Origin: Cryptomeria japonica
Lineage: Eukaryota > Streptophyta > Pinopsida > Cupressales > Cupressaceae
Reading direction: 5' to 3'
DNA: 64,000 nt
Assembly: GCF_030272615.1 (NCBI RefSeq)
Contig: NC_081414.1
Span: 781,238,119-781,302,118, forward strand
Under the pieces are notes generated by a model. It searched no databases. It worked only from the letters and a program-made list of their open reading frames with translations, and was not told the DNA's origin. Shown one piece after another: positions 1 to 12,702 of the stretch (the stretch's first letter is position 1; each line of letters starts with the position of its first letter). The position numbers were made by a program, and so were the translations under genes.

Positions 1-788
1 TATTGGTGATGATATAGTTGAGTTGTTGTTTCATGACTTGATGATCAATTTGTGTTGTTGTTGATGGCAACTATGGATATATTGTTCTATCATGAACTAT
101 CTAAGTCATTTATGATTGATCGGAAAGCTATAGAATGGATTTGATAGTTAACGGGCAAATAGGACTTTAACCAGTAAATGTGAAACTATGTTATGCTTAA
201 GTAATTGGATCTAGAGATTGATGAGGAATTTAGTGTTGTAGTTTGGAATATGTGTTTGTAACATTGTAATGAGGTTATGATCAGAACTGCATCATGTTTT
301 GGTTACCAAAAGTCATGTTTGAGATTGATTGCTATTTTTTTTGTAGGGTTTTAGTAGGGTTTAAGAACTGATATTTAAATCTTATGACTGGTAATGATTT
401 TGAGTTCGGTGGTGTATTACATTATGTTTTTAAGTTGGTGATGATGTGGTTGTATCCACGTGAAGTGTTAAAATATTGTTTTGGTGGGATTAAAGATGGA
501 ATCTCTTGGGAAATAACGAAGAACATAGAAGAATGTTTGACGGGATTGATTGCTTATCAGATCGAAGTGTGGTGATGATTTATGATCATTCAATGACTAT
601 AATTGATTTGTAATTTGTTGTAATGATCCATATGATGATCTATAATAATTTTTAAAGATTTGTGATGATCTATGACGTAAATCTTAGTATGTGGTTAGGG
701 TTTCGTAACTAGCTAAGTTGTCAATTCTATTTAGGGTAAGAGTGTGTGGCCGAACCAGTGTGTCTGTCTGCAAGAGAGAAGCAGATTA
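1..788. other. AT-rich sequence without a recognisable gene
   Basis: No open frame here looks like a known protein; the 63-codon frame near 384-575 has no recognisable motif. The sequence is TG/AT-rich with loose repeats of a tgatgatctatga phrase around 560-680. The last part (about 740-788) may be the left half of an older LTR split by Copia-1, because the sequence right of that element (7428-8057) ends like a Copia LTR. That link is inference. Confidence 0.4.
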
Positions 789-1843
789 TGTTGGTATTTT
801 GGTATGGTTTTGTCATTGATGTCAACACCTACTGAAAACAAGCACTTTGGAGATCCAGCAACACTCACCAGCAAGCAACTATTGCATAGTGACTAGTATA
901 TGGTTCATCGGCAGGACATAATATTCACCGGTATTTGGAACGATATGGAAAACACTTGATAATGTCGAAGACATCGTGTGGATGCTTTGTTTTGAGGAAT
1001 TTATCATTGGTATATTCATATTTGCATATTTGCTTTTACCAGCAAATAGGTCCAGGGTTATCTAGGGTTACACCGGTAGGTTTATCTTTTCCAAATCAGC
1101 ATGGCACGCTATGGAGAAGATTTATTATTGATGTAAATGAATTAAGCCAACATGTTTAATCGGTTATTGCATCAGATATTATATTGTATGTAAAATGTTT
1201 ATTGTAATATCTTGTAGAGCTGACCTAGTAAAATTGGTCTTAGGTTATGGTATAAATGTAAGATCTTATTTGTAAGATCAAGTGTGGAATGTGAAAAAGA
1301 ATTGAGAGAAGGTATATGTGAGATTAAGCAGAGGTATACACGAAGACATCATTTGAAGGTGAAGCTAGGTTTTTGTAGAAGCATATTAGCATTACACCGG
1401 TACTGAATCTAGCATATGAAGATACTATTTTGTGCAGTACATTCGTATTGGATTTAATCATCCAATTGTAGTCAATGAGGCCCCATTTTGTGATTGAGCA
1501 GTGAGCTCTAGGCTATTGGCCTTTTTGCATGTGTATACCCCATTTATGTACACTTACTATCTGCAGTAGTATCATCTGATTGTGGGTAAGGTTTCCCACT
1601 GTGGTTTTTCCCTTACAGGGTTTCCACATACAAATATTGGTGTTATGTGTTGTGGATGACTTTATGTTTATGTTTCATGCATTAATCTTTACCGGTATAG
1701 CAATTTACTGTTAACACTATCTACCGGCATACTCAACTGGTTTACCGGTATTAAGCATCAAGTCGGTTAATTGGTTTTTGGTTTGAATTTATTTGACAAC
1801 TGATTCACCCCCCCCCCCTCTTAGTTGTCTCTGGGACCTAACA
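789..1843 (+). repeat. 5' LTR of Copia-1
   Basis: Starts TGTTGGTATTTTGG and ends GGGACCTAACA, matching 6366-7422 over its whole length. It holds a run of C residues (about 1808-1819) just before its end, followed by ttagttgtct, a layout shared with the other Copia LTR ends in this window. The palindrome ACCGGT occurs about five times, while several equivalent sites in the other LTR read accagt, as expected from CpG decay. Confidence 0.92.
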
Positions 1844-1845
1844 AT

Positions 1846-1858
1846 TGGTATTAGAGCC
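1846..1858 (+). other. Primer-binding site of Copia-1
   Basis: TGGTATTAGAGCC lies two bases after the LTR end and matches the classic plant Copia site complementary to the 3' end of initiator tRNA-Met (consensus TGGTATCAGAGCC), with one C-to-T change. Confidence 0.88.
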
Positions 1859-1899
1859 TAGTCCTCTTTTGCAGAAGTTTAACAACTTGAGGAGATCCA

Positions 1900-4800
1900 A
1901 TGTCTACTAATTATTTCAGGAAGGATAGTCCTAAACTTGATGGAACCAACTATGGGATATGGAAGATCAGGATGGAGACACATCTAAATTGCATTGGTGA
2001 AGACATCTGGGAAGTTACAAAGAATGGTTATACTATTGCTGTAGCTGGTCAAACTACTCCAACTACCTTAGCTAAAGATGAAGAGAATAATTGCAAAGCA
2101 AGAGAAGCACTTCTGAGTGCATTATCAGATCAACAAATCATGGGATTATCAGATAGGTCTAATCCTAAAGCTATTTGGGATCATTTGGAAACACTAAATG
2201 AAGGAGATTCCATAGTCAAGAATGCAAAACTTGAAAGCTTCCGAGTCAGGTATGAACATTTGAAAATGGAAGAAGATGAAAGGATTTATGCTTTTATGGA
2301 AAGAGTAAATGAAATTGTTTTGGGTATTAAATGTTGTGGAGGAACCTTGATTGAGGATGAAATTGTTTCAAAAATCTTAAGAGGATTGCCACTAGCATAT
2401 AAAATGAAGGTTACTACTATAAATGAGTTAAGAACAATGCCTAATACATCAGTAACTAGGGATACATTGATTGGAAAAATTTCAGCCTTTGAAATTGAGG
2501 AATTTGGTCCTGTTGCTACTATAAAAACTGATTTGGCCTTTAAAGCATCAACATCATCTGCTCCATCATTTGACAAATTAGGATGGAGAGCCTTTTATGC
2601 AAGAGAACTTGAAGAAACCAGGAAGGAGAATGAAGAGCTTGAAGAACTTGAAGCACTATTTGCAAGAAAAATGCCAAAAGGTCTAGTTGGAAGTAAGTAT
2701 GAAGGTAAAGCACCCTTTAAATGTTTTAACTACAATAAGATTGGTCATATGGCTTCAAGATGCCCTGATAGACATGATAGACTAAGAGAAGAAGCTAGAA
2801 GAACATACAAGCCTAATCTTGAATATCAGAGATATAGATTTAAGAAGAACAAAGACAAATCCTATTACATTGCTGAAGAAGGTGTGACTGATGATTTTGA
2901 TGAGGATCCAGCAGATAATGGATCGGTTTTTGTTGCTATAATAGAGGATCAACTGACACCTACTACTCAACCGGTAGAACAAGCCCTAGCAGCTAAAGTT
3001 GAAGCAAAGGATGAATGGATCATTGACTTAGGATGCTCACATCACATGACTGGAGACAAAGGTAAATTCTTGAACTTTCAAGAATACAATGGAGGTTTAG
3101 TAAGATTTGGAGATGACAAAGCCTGTTCAATCAAAGGTAAGGGTTCAATATCTCTTGATGGTAAGAATAACACTGACAATGTCTACTATGTTGAAGGATT
3201 AAAGCATAATCTTTTAAGTGTTGGTCAATTAGTTGAGAAAGGATTTCAGTTACAATTTAAAAATGGAAAATGCAAAATCATAAATAGAACTGGTTTGGAA
3301 ATTGCAACCGGTAATCAGACTAGAGGTAATATCTTTCATTTGAATAAAAGTGAAAAGGAATGCTTAATTGCACATATAGATGAAAGTTGGTTATGGCATA
3401 AGAGACTATGTCAAATCAGTACTTCTAAGGCAGTTAGAGATCTACCTAAAATTGTAAAACCTCATAATACAATTTGTAAGGAATGTCAATTTGGAAAACA
3501 AGTTAGAGCTAGTTTCAAAAGTATTCCAAAAAAATCCAATAATGCTCTTGATTTAATTCACACCGATTTATGTGGTCCAGCTAGAACTAAAATCTTACAA
3601 GGTGATAGATATTTCATGCTAATTATTGATGATTATTCTAGAATGTGTTGGGTTACCTTTCTCAAAGAAAAATCAGAGGCACTTGGGAAGTTCAAATTAT
3701 TCAAAGCAATGGTTGAGAATGAAACCGGTAAGAAAATCAAATTTTTAAGATCAGATCAAGGAGGAGAATTCACATCTAAGGACTTTAATACATTCTGTGA
3801 AGTGAATGGAATCAAAAGACAGTTATCAGCACCCTGGACACCATAGCAGAATGGAGTTGTTGAAAGGAAAACTAGAACTATCTTGGATGTAGCAAGAAAT
3901 ATGTTATCAGAAGCAAATCTACCACATTTTTATTGGAGAGAGGTAGTTAGCACTGTTGTCTATACATTCAACAAAGTTCACATCAAAGGTGAAATCGGTA
4001 AGACCCCTCATGAACTATGGTTTGGTAATACTCCTACTCTTAAGTATTTCAGAATTTTTGGAAGTAAATGTTATATTAGAAGAGATGAGTATATTGGCAA
4101 ATTTGATCCTAGAAGTGATGAAGGAATATTTCTTGGTTATTCATCTAAGAGCAAGGCATATAGATGTTTTAATAAGAGATTGCAGAAAATTGTTGAGAGT
4201 ACAAATGTAAAGATTGATGAACAATTCAGAGGAACTTCAAGGTATATAGACTTTGAACCGACAACAAAAATTGTGACAAATGAACCTACACTAAATCCAC
4301 CAGTACAAAATGAAGATCCAGTTACCCCGGTATCATCAAAGGATTCCACAGTAATTGAAGAACAATAGCAAACTAAGACACCCTAGTATGTAAGACTGAA
4401 TCATTCTAAAGATCAGATAATTGGAAACAAATTCAAAGGAGTTATGACAAGAGGAAGATTGGCAAATGAAGAGGTATGTCTTATTTCTCAAATTGAACCA
4501 TCATCTATCAATGAGGCATGTGAAGATAAATTTTGGATTAAAGCTATAGAAGAAGAATTAGGACAAATTGAGAAAAATAATACTTGGACATTAGTTCCCC
4601 GGCCTAAAGATAAAAATGTAATTGGAACCAAATGGGTATTTAGAAACAAACTTAATGAAGATGGTAAGGTTGTCAGAAATAAAGCAAGACTAGTGTGTAA
4701 GGGATATTCTCAAAAAGGAGGAGTTGATTACAATGAAACCTTTGCACCGGTAGCTAGAATTGAGGCAATCAAATTATTCTTGGCTTTTACAGCTCACAAA

Positions 4801-6030
4801 GATGACAAAGTTTATCAAATGGATATTAAATGTGCATTTTTGAATGGAGATCTTGAAGAGGAAGTATATATTGAACAACCTGATGGATTTTCCTTGACAG
4901 ATGACAATGATATGGTTTGCAGGTTAAGAAAAACTTTGTATGGATTAAAACAAGCCCCAAGAGCATGGTATGCAAGGTTGGATAAGTATCTTTTAAAGAT
5001 TGGTTTTACTAAAGGAAATGCAGATAGTAATTTATATTACAAAATAACTAATGATGACATCTTGATTATTAAAGTATATGTTGATGATATAATCTTTGGA
5101 GGAGAAGATGGATTAAGTAAGGAATTTTCTATTAAAATGCAACAAGAATTTGAAATGTCTATGATTGGAGAAATAAAATTCTTTTTAGGATTGCAGATTT
5201 CACAGACTGATAAAGGTATATTTTTTAGTCAATCCAAGTACTTGAAAGAATTACTAAAGAAATTTGGGATGGAGAACTCTAAACCGGTAAGCACACCTAT
5301 GACTACAAATGACAAATTATCTCAAAGGGATGAATCTACACCTGTTAATCCAACTAGATACAAATCTATGATAGGAGGTTTAATATATTTAACACAAACC
5401 AGGCCTAATATTATGAATGTAGTATGTATTGTTTCTAGATTTCAATGTAATCCTAGGGAAAGTCACGAATCAACAGTAAAAAGGATTTTCTGGTACTTAC
5501 AAGGCACAACAAATCTTGGATTATGGTATCCTAGAGATGAAAATTTTGACCTATATGCATACATAGATGCAAATTGGGCAGGAGATGTGGATGATAGAAA
5601 AAGCACCACTGGAGGAGCATTCTTTCTTGGAAAGAGATTAGTTTCTTGGTTGAGTAAGAAACAGAGTTGTACATCTTTATCAATAGCAGAATCAGAATAT
5701 GTTGTAGCAACAACTAACTATACACAGGTACTATGGCTTAAACAAATGTTGAAATACATAAAGGTAAAATGAAAGGAACCCATTACTATATATTGTGATA
5801 ACACTGCAACAATTGATATATCTAAAAATCTGGTATTACATTCTAAAACAAAACATGTTTCTATCAAACTGAACTTTCTAAGGGAAAAAGTTGAAGAAAA
5901 AGAGATAAAACTAGTTTATGTGAATACTAAAGAACAGGTTGTAGATATTTTCACAAAACCTTTGCCTAAGGAGACTTTTGAATATCTCAGAGATCAGCTT
6001 GGAGTCATACCACCACCGATAGTGACTTAG
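1900..6030 (+). pseudogene. Copia-1 gag-pol polyprotein, one frame with four stops
   Basis: A single reading frame runs from ATG 1900 to TAG 6028-6030. It is broken in frame at 3844 (TAG), 4366 (TAG), 4384 (TAG) and 5770 (TGA). Gag is followed by a zinc knuckle at residue 275 (CFNYNKIGHMASRC, with Tyr where the second Cys belongs) and a protease site at residue 376 reading DLG instead of DSG, in the context WIIDLGCSHHMTGD. The integrase has Asp556, Asp619 (RSDQGGEF) and the catalytic Glu at codon 655, but that Glu lies just after the first stop. Reverse transcriptase has YVDD at 5077-5088, and RNase H follows the TGA. The element is defective in at least protease, integrase and RNase H. Domain identities are secure; the functional loss is inferred from the changed residues. 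Confidence 0.93.
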
Positions 6031-6365
6031 ACAATTGATGATTGTCATCAACCGACAGAATTAAAAGACAAATCTTTTATTCTAGTCTTTGATGAAGAAG
6101 CTACTTCTCAGGGGGAGTAGTTGGTATTTTGTATGAACTTGATTTTTTGTAACTTTGGCATTTGATGTCAAAGGGGGAGAGATATATATGGAAAAACACA
6201 TTATCTTTTAAGGAGAGATTGGTATTGAAAATAAATCTTTGGATAAACTCATGTTGCTCCCAGGGGGAGAAATTGAGATTGTTGGTTTTTGATATTTGGC
6301 ATTTCTGTTTTGGCACTTTGATGGTTTTTCCATCTTGTGTTGCCATAAATGCCAAAGGGGGAGAT
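6031..6365 (+). other. Copia-1 3' untranslated region with four polypurine-like tracts
   Basis: Between the pol stop and the 3' LTR there are four G-rich purine tracts: cagggggagtag (about 6110), aaagggggagag (about 6170), cagggggagaaa (about 6261) and aaagggggagat (about 6355). Only the last touches the LTR and should prime plus-strand synthesis. The others sit in repeats of a phrase containing tttggcat and ttgatg, so this stretch probably grew by duplication. Confidence 0.8.
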
Positions 6366-7422
6366 TTTTGGTATTTTGGTATGGTTTTTTCATTGATGTC
6401 AATACCTACTGAAAACAAGCACTTTGGAGATCCAACAACATTCACCGGCAAGCAAGTAACTATTGCACAGTTACTGGTATATGGTTCACCGACAGGATAT
6501 AATGTTCACCGGTATCTAGAATGATATGGAAGACACTTGATAATGTAAAAGAAATTGTGTGGACACTTTTTTATGAGGAATTGATCATTGGTATATTCAT
6601 ATTTGCATATTTGCTTTTACTGACAAATAGGTCCAGGGTTATCTAGGGTTACACCAGTAGGTTTATCTTTTCCAGATCAGCATGGCACACTATGGAGATG
6701 ATTTATTATTGATGTAAATGAATTAAGCCGACATGTTTAATCAGTTATTGCATCAAATATTATATTTTATGTAAAATGTTTATTGTAATATCCTGTAGAG
6801 CTGACCTACTAAAATTGGTCTTAGGTTATGGTATAAATGTAAGATCTTATTTGTAAGATCAAGTGTGGAATGCGAAAAAGAATTGAGTGAAGGTATATGC
6901 AAGATTAAGCAGAGGTATACATGAAGACATCATTTGAAGGTGAAGCTAGGTTTTTGTAGAAGCATATCAGCATTACACCGGTACTAAATCTAGCATATGA
7001 AGATGTTATTTTGTGCAGTACATTCATATTGGGTTTAACCATCCAACTGTAGTTAGTGAGACTCCTATTTTGTGATTGAGCAGTGAGCTCTAGGTTGTTG
7101 GCCTTTCTACATGTGTAGACCCCATTTATGTACACTTACTATCTACAATAGTATCATCTGATTGTGGGTAAGGTTTCCCACCATGGTTTTTCCCTTACAG
7201 GGTTTCCATGTATAAATATTGGTGTTATGTGTTGTGGATGAATTTATGTTTATGTTTCATGCATTAATCTTTACCAGTATAGCCATTTACTGTTAACACT
7301 GTCTACCAACATACTCAACTGGTTTACCGGTATTAAGCATCAAGTTGGTTAATTGGTTTTTGGTTTGAATTTATTTGACAACTGATTCAACCCCCCCTAT
7401 CAGTTGTCTTCGGGACCTAACA
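6366..7422 (+). repeat. 3' LTR of Copia-1
   Basis: Collinear with 789-1843. The first two bases read TT instead of TG, while the end reads CCTAACA as in the 5' copy. It begins directly after the polypurine tract aaagggggagat. Confidence 0.92.
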
Positions 7423-7427
7423 GATTT

Positions 7428-8057
7428 GAAGTTGAAAAGGATCTATACAAGCAAGAAGAGAGTGTCATTTCATATCATACATCTGTTGTTCCCTAATAGT
7501 TGCGGCATACTCAAAATCCCTTAATTGAGTAGGTCCTGACAGGCCTGATTATATAAATTCCTTCACCGAGTGACTCATTATCTTGTGTTTTAAATCATTT
7601 CACAAGGTTACTCCTAATAGAGTAAGGCTCCTAACAGGGCTGAGGTAAATCTCTTAATCGAGGGACTCCTAACAAGGTTTGATACAAATCGAACATAATT
7701 ATAATCTCCTAACCGAGCTAGGCTCCTAACAGGGCACATTCTGAAAGAGTGCAAAATATTATGGGTACTAATTCCCACCATGGTTTTTCCCATTTGGGTT
7801 TCGACAAGAAAATCATAGTGTTCATGTGTTGATTGATTTCTTCTGTGTTGAAGTTGATATATTTCTATTACATGCATGTTGATGAACACTTAGAAGAACA
7901 ATTTGATAAATTTGATCAACAGTATGATTTCAGTTATTACCCTTACTATTTATGAGTTGTTTTGAAAGAAGTTTTTGGTAGTTGTTAAAGTTTTAAAATT
8001 TATTTTAATTACTGATTCACCCCCCTCTCAGTAATTACCCATCCTTCACAAATAACA
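7428..8057 (+). repeat. Remnant of an older Copia-type LTR
   Basis: The stretch has no coding frame but shows Copia LTR signatures seen elsewhere here: a cccaccatggtttttccc phrase near 7776, and an end with ctgattcacccccctctcag near 8011-8031 followed by a final aataaca. It also has loose repeats of tcctaacaggg with ttaatcgag. No primer-binding site follows, so it is either a 3' LTR or a solo LTR. Copia-1 abuts its left side and probably inserted into it. Confidence 0.5.
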
Positions 8058-11000
8058 GCTAGTGCATCTAATGGATGTGATTAGATCTAGTGGATAATAG
8101 CACATCCATCAGACGCTAGCCCAAAATTCATATGTGGGATGAAAGCATGGGTATATAAGACCATAGCACCATTTGCAGATGTGTGCTCTACTACAAAACA
8201 TAAAATCATCATAAAATGCATAAAATCATCTAGAATAGCATGATTCGAGACTCACCTACTCTGGCTACTCGCCTTGCTCCACTACAATATGTAGCTTCTT
8301 GATGCTACTCACTCTATGCCCTCATCTGGATGGAATTTTCACTTAGGTTCTATAGAAATATCAGCAAAAACACCCACAATTTATATTGCTAATGACTCTT
8401 CTAAGGGACCACCCCTTGAGTATATATCCATATTGTCCCAACTCCTTTTTATGGCCCATTTGGCTCATCCTTCTTCCTATTTTTCCCACCTCATTAGGGG
8501 CCATACATGAGGGGGAATATACTCACCTTCATCAAATTTTTCTCTTCCTATCTATACTAACACTTCTTAAGCATTCTTCTCACCATAGTAGCTTCCTCGA
8601 ATTTTTTTGCTAACCAAGTTTTGATCTCTATAGTACTTGAAATTTCATGATGAAATGTTGTGGTTTTCATAGAAATATGGGGGCATTGCTCATGTCTAGC
8701 TGGTTGACCTCTACAACCTCTATAGCATCCTTTTTGTTAGGTATTTAGTGCATTTAAAACACTGCATGGGTTTAATGAGTTTATCTTTTTTACACTAAAT
8801 TAGTGCACTTGCTCCCTCCAGTTGGTTATTTCACTAGAGTGGGTGCAAAATGTAGTTTCCTAAATCATGCCTAGTGCTTTTACAACACTTTCGAATTGTG
8901 CCCAATGCACTTACGAAAAGAATCATTATCAAGATATCATTACTTTGGCATCATGAGCTTAAAATACAAAGTGTCCCCAAATGCCATTAGACCTCATTTG
9001 GGACCATCTTTGTGTTGATGGAAGTGCGTCATGCAAATGTATGCATATTGTGTTAATGTCATCAGATTCCCAAATCTAGAATCATATATCCCACATCAAA
9101 CATGTTTTGATGCATTCCCCTTCACTTGAATGCATTCGTAATGGCTATCCCTAGATGTTTTTTGCATTAAAACCTCATCATCTTGTTCATTGGAATCTCT
9201 AAACACTCTTGGAAAGAAAGATCCCAAGGAAACACTCTCTCATTTTCTTGGCTCTCACACTTTGGCTCTCATTGTCAACACTTAGATACTATCTTCCAAC
9301 AACAATACTACCTCAAGATTCATCACACTCTTATATTAAGAGAGGGGTTTGGTTGAATTTTTTTGTCTTCTCTCTTATCTCTTATATTTTAACATTGTGT
9401 GTTTTTCATTGTTGCATCTTTGAATGTATCCATTGTCTAAGTGTATTTAATCTATCTCATATATCTTTCAATAGGGATTTTCCTCATTTAAGTGAGACTT
9501 GTTTCTATTGCATTTATCATTTATCATTTATCATTAAATCATATGTATTAGGGGTTTTCTTCCATAAAGTGAGGTTAGTTTCTATTACAGTTATATTTTT
9601 ATCAAATCTATTTATCTGTCTATTTGTGGTTGTGGAAACACCAAAACAAGGGTTTAACTAAGGCAAATCCCTATATAGCCCCAACATTTTCCCTCTATCT
9701 CTATGTACATAGGTGGAAAATAGGCTTGACATGGATAAGGATAAGTTCTAGGGCATTTTAGTTGCATTTGCGGGTCTTCATCTGTACAGACAACAACACA
9801 ATGTGTAGACATCCCCGCAGTGTGTTGGCATCCAAGGCATGAAAGCCGAATAGATCCTCTAGTATAATCTCATTTTGTTTTTGTAATTCTATAATAGTTA
9901 GAATTTGTTGTTCTATTATATATACTTGAATATTCTATAATTCCATAGCTTGGTTTAGTTGTCATTTTATTATTATGTTTTTATCCCTTGGGCCACCTTT
10001 AGCACCAATTTAAGTGAGGTAGTGATGGATAGTTTGTTCTATAAGATTCATCATCTTAGAGGTAACAAATTCCCTCCTCTACAATGTGCTAATAAATTTT
10101 TATGCCCCTTTTCAACTTTGACACTCATCCTCTTGATTGACCAAGGTCTTGATGTTGAATTACCATCTTAGCTACCTCTAGCCAATTCTCTATATGTGAA
10201 TCCCACAAAGTGCCCTATTTATTACTAAAGGAGAACCTAGGAGGTACTGGAAGAGGTGACAAGAATAATATGGAGTTGCTTTAATAAACTAGAATTGAAG
10301 GTATCTCTAGATAGTGGCTTTTTGTATAGTTGTAGGTGGCGCTTAATAGCAAGGAGAGTCATACATTTTGATTCCATAATGCATAACTTAATAGCACCAT
10401 TATAAAAAAATAACCTCTATTTCATAGGGACCTTGGTGTAGGGCACCTAACACTCCAAGCATGCAATTTTGGTTTTGTTTTAATTTTTGTGTTGTCTCTC
10501 ATGATGTAATAATGGACCAACCATTTGGACCTCAGTAGAGCCATGGTTGAGTTGTCCAAGCTTTGGGTTGTGTCATTTGTGTTCAAGATACTATCAACCT
10601 AGGAAGTTGTAATGATAATATTGATCACAGGAGTAGTACTCTAAATCAGAGTCACCATGTCATAGGGGTATATTGTATTATGTTTAGGTATTCTAGGATT
10701 TTTTAGGGCCTTTGGGAGCCTTGGAATGCACTTGAATGCAAAGTTGCATCTCAAGTGACAAAAAATGTAAAAGTTGCTAAGCAACATTTTGCAACATTTT
10801 ACAAAAGTTACATTTTTGGATGTTGGCATTCAAAGTTGGTTCAACCAATTGAATCATCAGAATATAAGCCAAAAAAAAAATTCATTGTATGGTTTGGAGG
10901 ATTTGGAATGCAAGAGCAATGTTTCTAGTTGTAAGCAAATCTTGTTTTCTTCACCGTTTTTAAAAGTTTTCTTAGTTTTTGTTGCATTGTACGGTCCAGT

Positions 11001-12189
11001 ACGGACTTGTCAGTAGATTTATATTGCAGGGCATGAGAGTTTGTTGAATTTTCCTTCCAATAAGGTAGATTAGGAAGTTTGGTTCTGTTTAGTTTTAGAG
11101 ATCTAATTTGTACTTTGCGACTAGGTGGAAAATCCTTGCAAAGAAGGGTTTAAGAGCAAAATGTCTCTAACCTGAGCATCCATTGATGGAACTAGTTGAA
11201 ATCAAATGAAATGATAGGTTAGGATCTATGTATAATTTTAGAATAGGCTTTGGTGTTTTGCAGGCCTTTGTGGTGATTGTGCATTGAAGCCCTAGGCTCA
11301 CTGCTAAGAGTTAGTGAGTGAGGACAGTAGAAGATGTGCAAATTCTGAGCATGTGTGGATTGGTAAAAAAGAAATGGACTTTTTGTTGGAAATCCCTATG
11401 AATTACCTAAAATAATCCTAAATTTATTTGAGAAGATGTTTTGACTGGTGAAGGTTTTAAAGAACAAGTTGGTAAGTCACCCGGGTAGGCCAAAACCCTT
11501 GAAATTAGGACATATTTGGTTCCCATATGTGTACAATGAACCCAGATGCAGATTTTCAATATTGTAAGTAACCTTGAAAAGGGTATCCAAATATATAATT
11601 TATTTGTGGCCTTATTTGGGAAGTTTTGAAACTAAGTTCTTAAAACCACCAAGGGAGGGATAATTGTATTAGGCCTAATTGAGCCCTGTGGAGACAAAGA
11701 GAGGTTAGGAAAGATTGGTGATGGGTGTGAAGGTGTTCAAACCTCTAAAAGACTTTAAAGACACTAATTAAATTTATTTTTATCCCATTTAATGGGTTGG
11801 TGTGTTGTGATCCTTGCAGAAGTTGTTGGAGCCTTAGGAGTGGTGTGAAGAGATTGAGGTGGTAACCTCAATAGGAAGAGTTGATTCAAAGATATCAGTG
11901 GCTATACCTTGGAGGAAAGCCAAAGTGGATCAGACCTTAGAGGTATAGATAGAAAAAACCCAACAAAGTACCATTGGATGGGCTTGAGGAGTGAGAGGGT
12001 TGAGTAAGACAAGAAACCAAGAAGGTGAATAGGATTAGCTCCAAGACTCTCTACATCAGACCTAGCCATTGAGTGTGAAATTTTCCCTTGAAATCTTAGA
12101 ACCTGGAGTCATGTAGCAATTCCCAAGATACCTAGTTGAAATGATCATTGTTAAGTAAAGTGATCATGCCAATGGGATCATTGTTGTTT
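8058..12189. other. About 4.1 kb without a recognisable gene
   Basis: I find no protein motif on either strand. The 150-codon frame at 9209-9661 is hydrophobic, of low complexity and probably chance. A small hairpin phrase, gttgctaagcaac, lies near 10773. The right edge runs into the antisense integrase relic at 12190, and its tone (long AT-rich sequence, no coding) suits old LTR or untranslated Gypsy sequence, but no LTR pair could be matched. Confidence 0.4.
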
Positions 12190-12702
12190 TATCACTTCTA
12201 CATGAAAGAGGCCTTGTTGATGCATCTCATCCAAGAAATGAAATTGGAATATTCTATCCTTCTAAGAATTAGATAGACTCATCCAACTTTTGATAGTAGT
12301 GGGTAGAGTATTCACTTTAAATTCTATGGGCAAGACAACTATTTTCCCATAAATAAGTTCATATGATGTAAAATCATTTGTCATATTCCATGTAGTCATG
12401 TAAGCCTAGACTTACTTTGATAGTCTATCTACCCAATATTTCTCTTGGAGTGTTGTAGTCTTTGTGAGGATATTTTCTAGCTCCCTATTAGTCACTTCCA
12501 CTTGTCAATTGGCTTATGGGTGATATGGAGAATATTATCCATGTTTTATTTCATACTCTCATAGTAAAGCTATAATTAGTTTTGATGTGAAGTATGGCCC
12601 TTGGTTTGTAATAATTTCTCTTGCTATGCCATACCTGGTAAAGATCTTAGAATACAAAAAGTTAGATACTTTAGTATCTTGAGAATGTTTTAGTAAAACA
12701 AA
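12190..12702 (-). pseudogene. Gypsy-C integrase, downstream part of the catalytic core
   Basis: The - strand gives Ty3/Gypsy integrase motifs in order: IFTRYGIAREIITNQGPYF (the second catalytic Asp position reads Asn in ITNQGP), YSPYHP with QVEVTNRELENILTK (holding the expected Glu), then TSYELIYGKIVVLPIEF. Several stops interrupt it and it fades near 12190. The upstream part of the same gene lies at 19584-20330. The two were separated by Copia-2, and the reading phase matches across the insertion once one TSD copy is removed. Confidence 0.85.

Larger units (their letters stand above)
789..7422 (+). mobile_element. Copia-1, a complete but decayed Ty1/Copia LTR retrotransposon
   Basis: Two LTRs of about 1.06 kb (789-1843 and 6366-7422) flank a gag-pol frame in the Copia domain order (gag, protease, integrase, reverse transcriptase, RNase H). 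A primer-binding site of the initiator-Met type follows the 5' LTR and a G-rich polypurine tract precedes the 3' LTR. Flanking 5-mers are gatta (784-788) and gattt (7423-7427), a TSD with one mismatch. The LTRs differ at several percent of positions by eye, and the pol frame carries four stops, so the insertion is old and cannot encode its own enzymes. Confidence 0.93.

Noticed and set aside
384-575. 63-codon + strand frame near the left edge
   Set aside because: No motif and no codon pattern that sets it apart from its surroundings.
9209-9661. 150-codon open frame on the + strand
   Set aside because: Low-complexity, hydrophobic composition, no motif, no context; a chance frame in AT-rich DNA.
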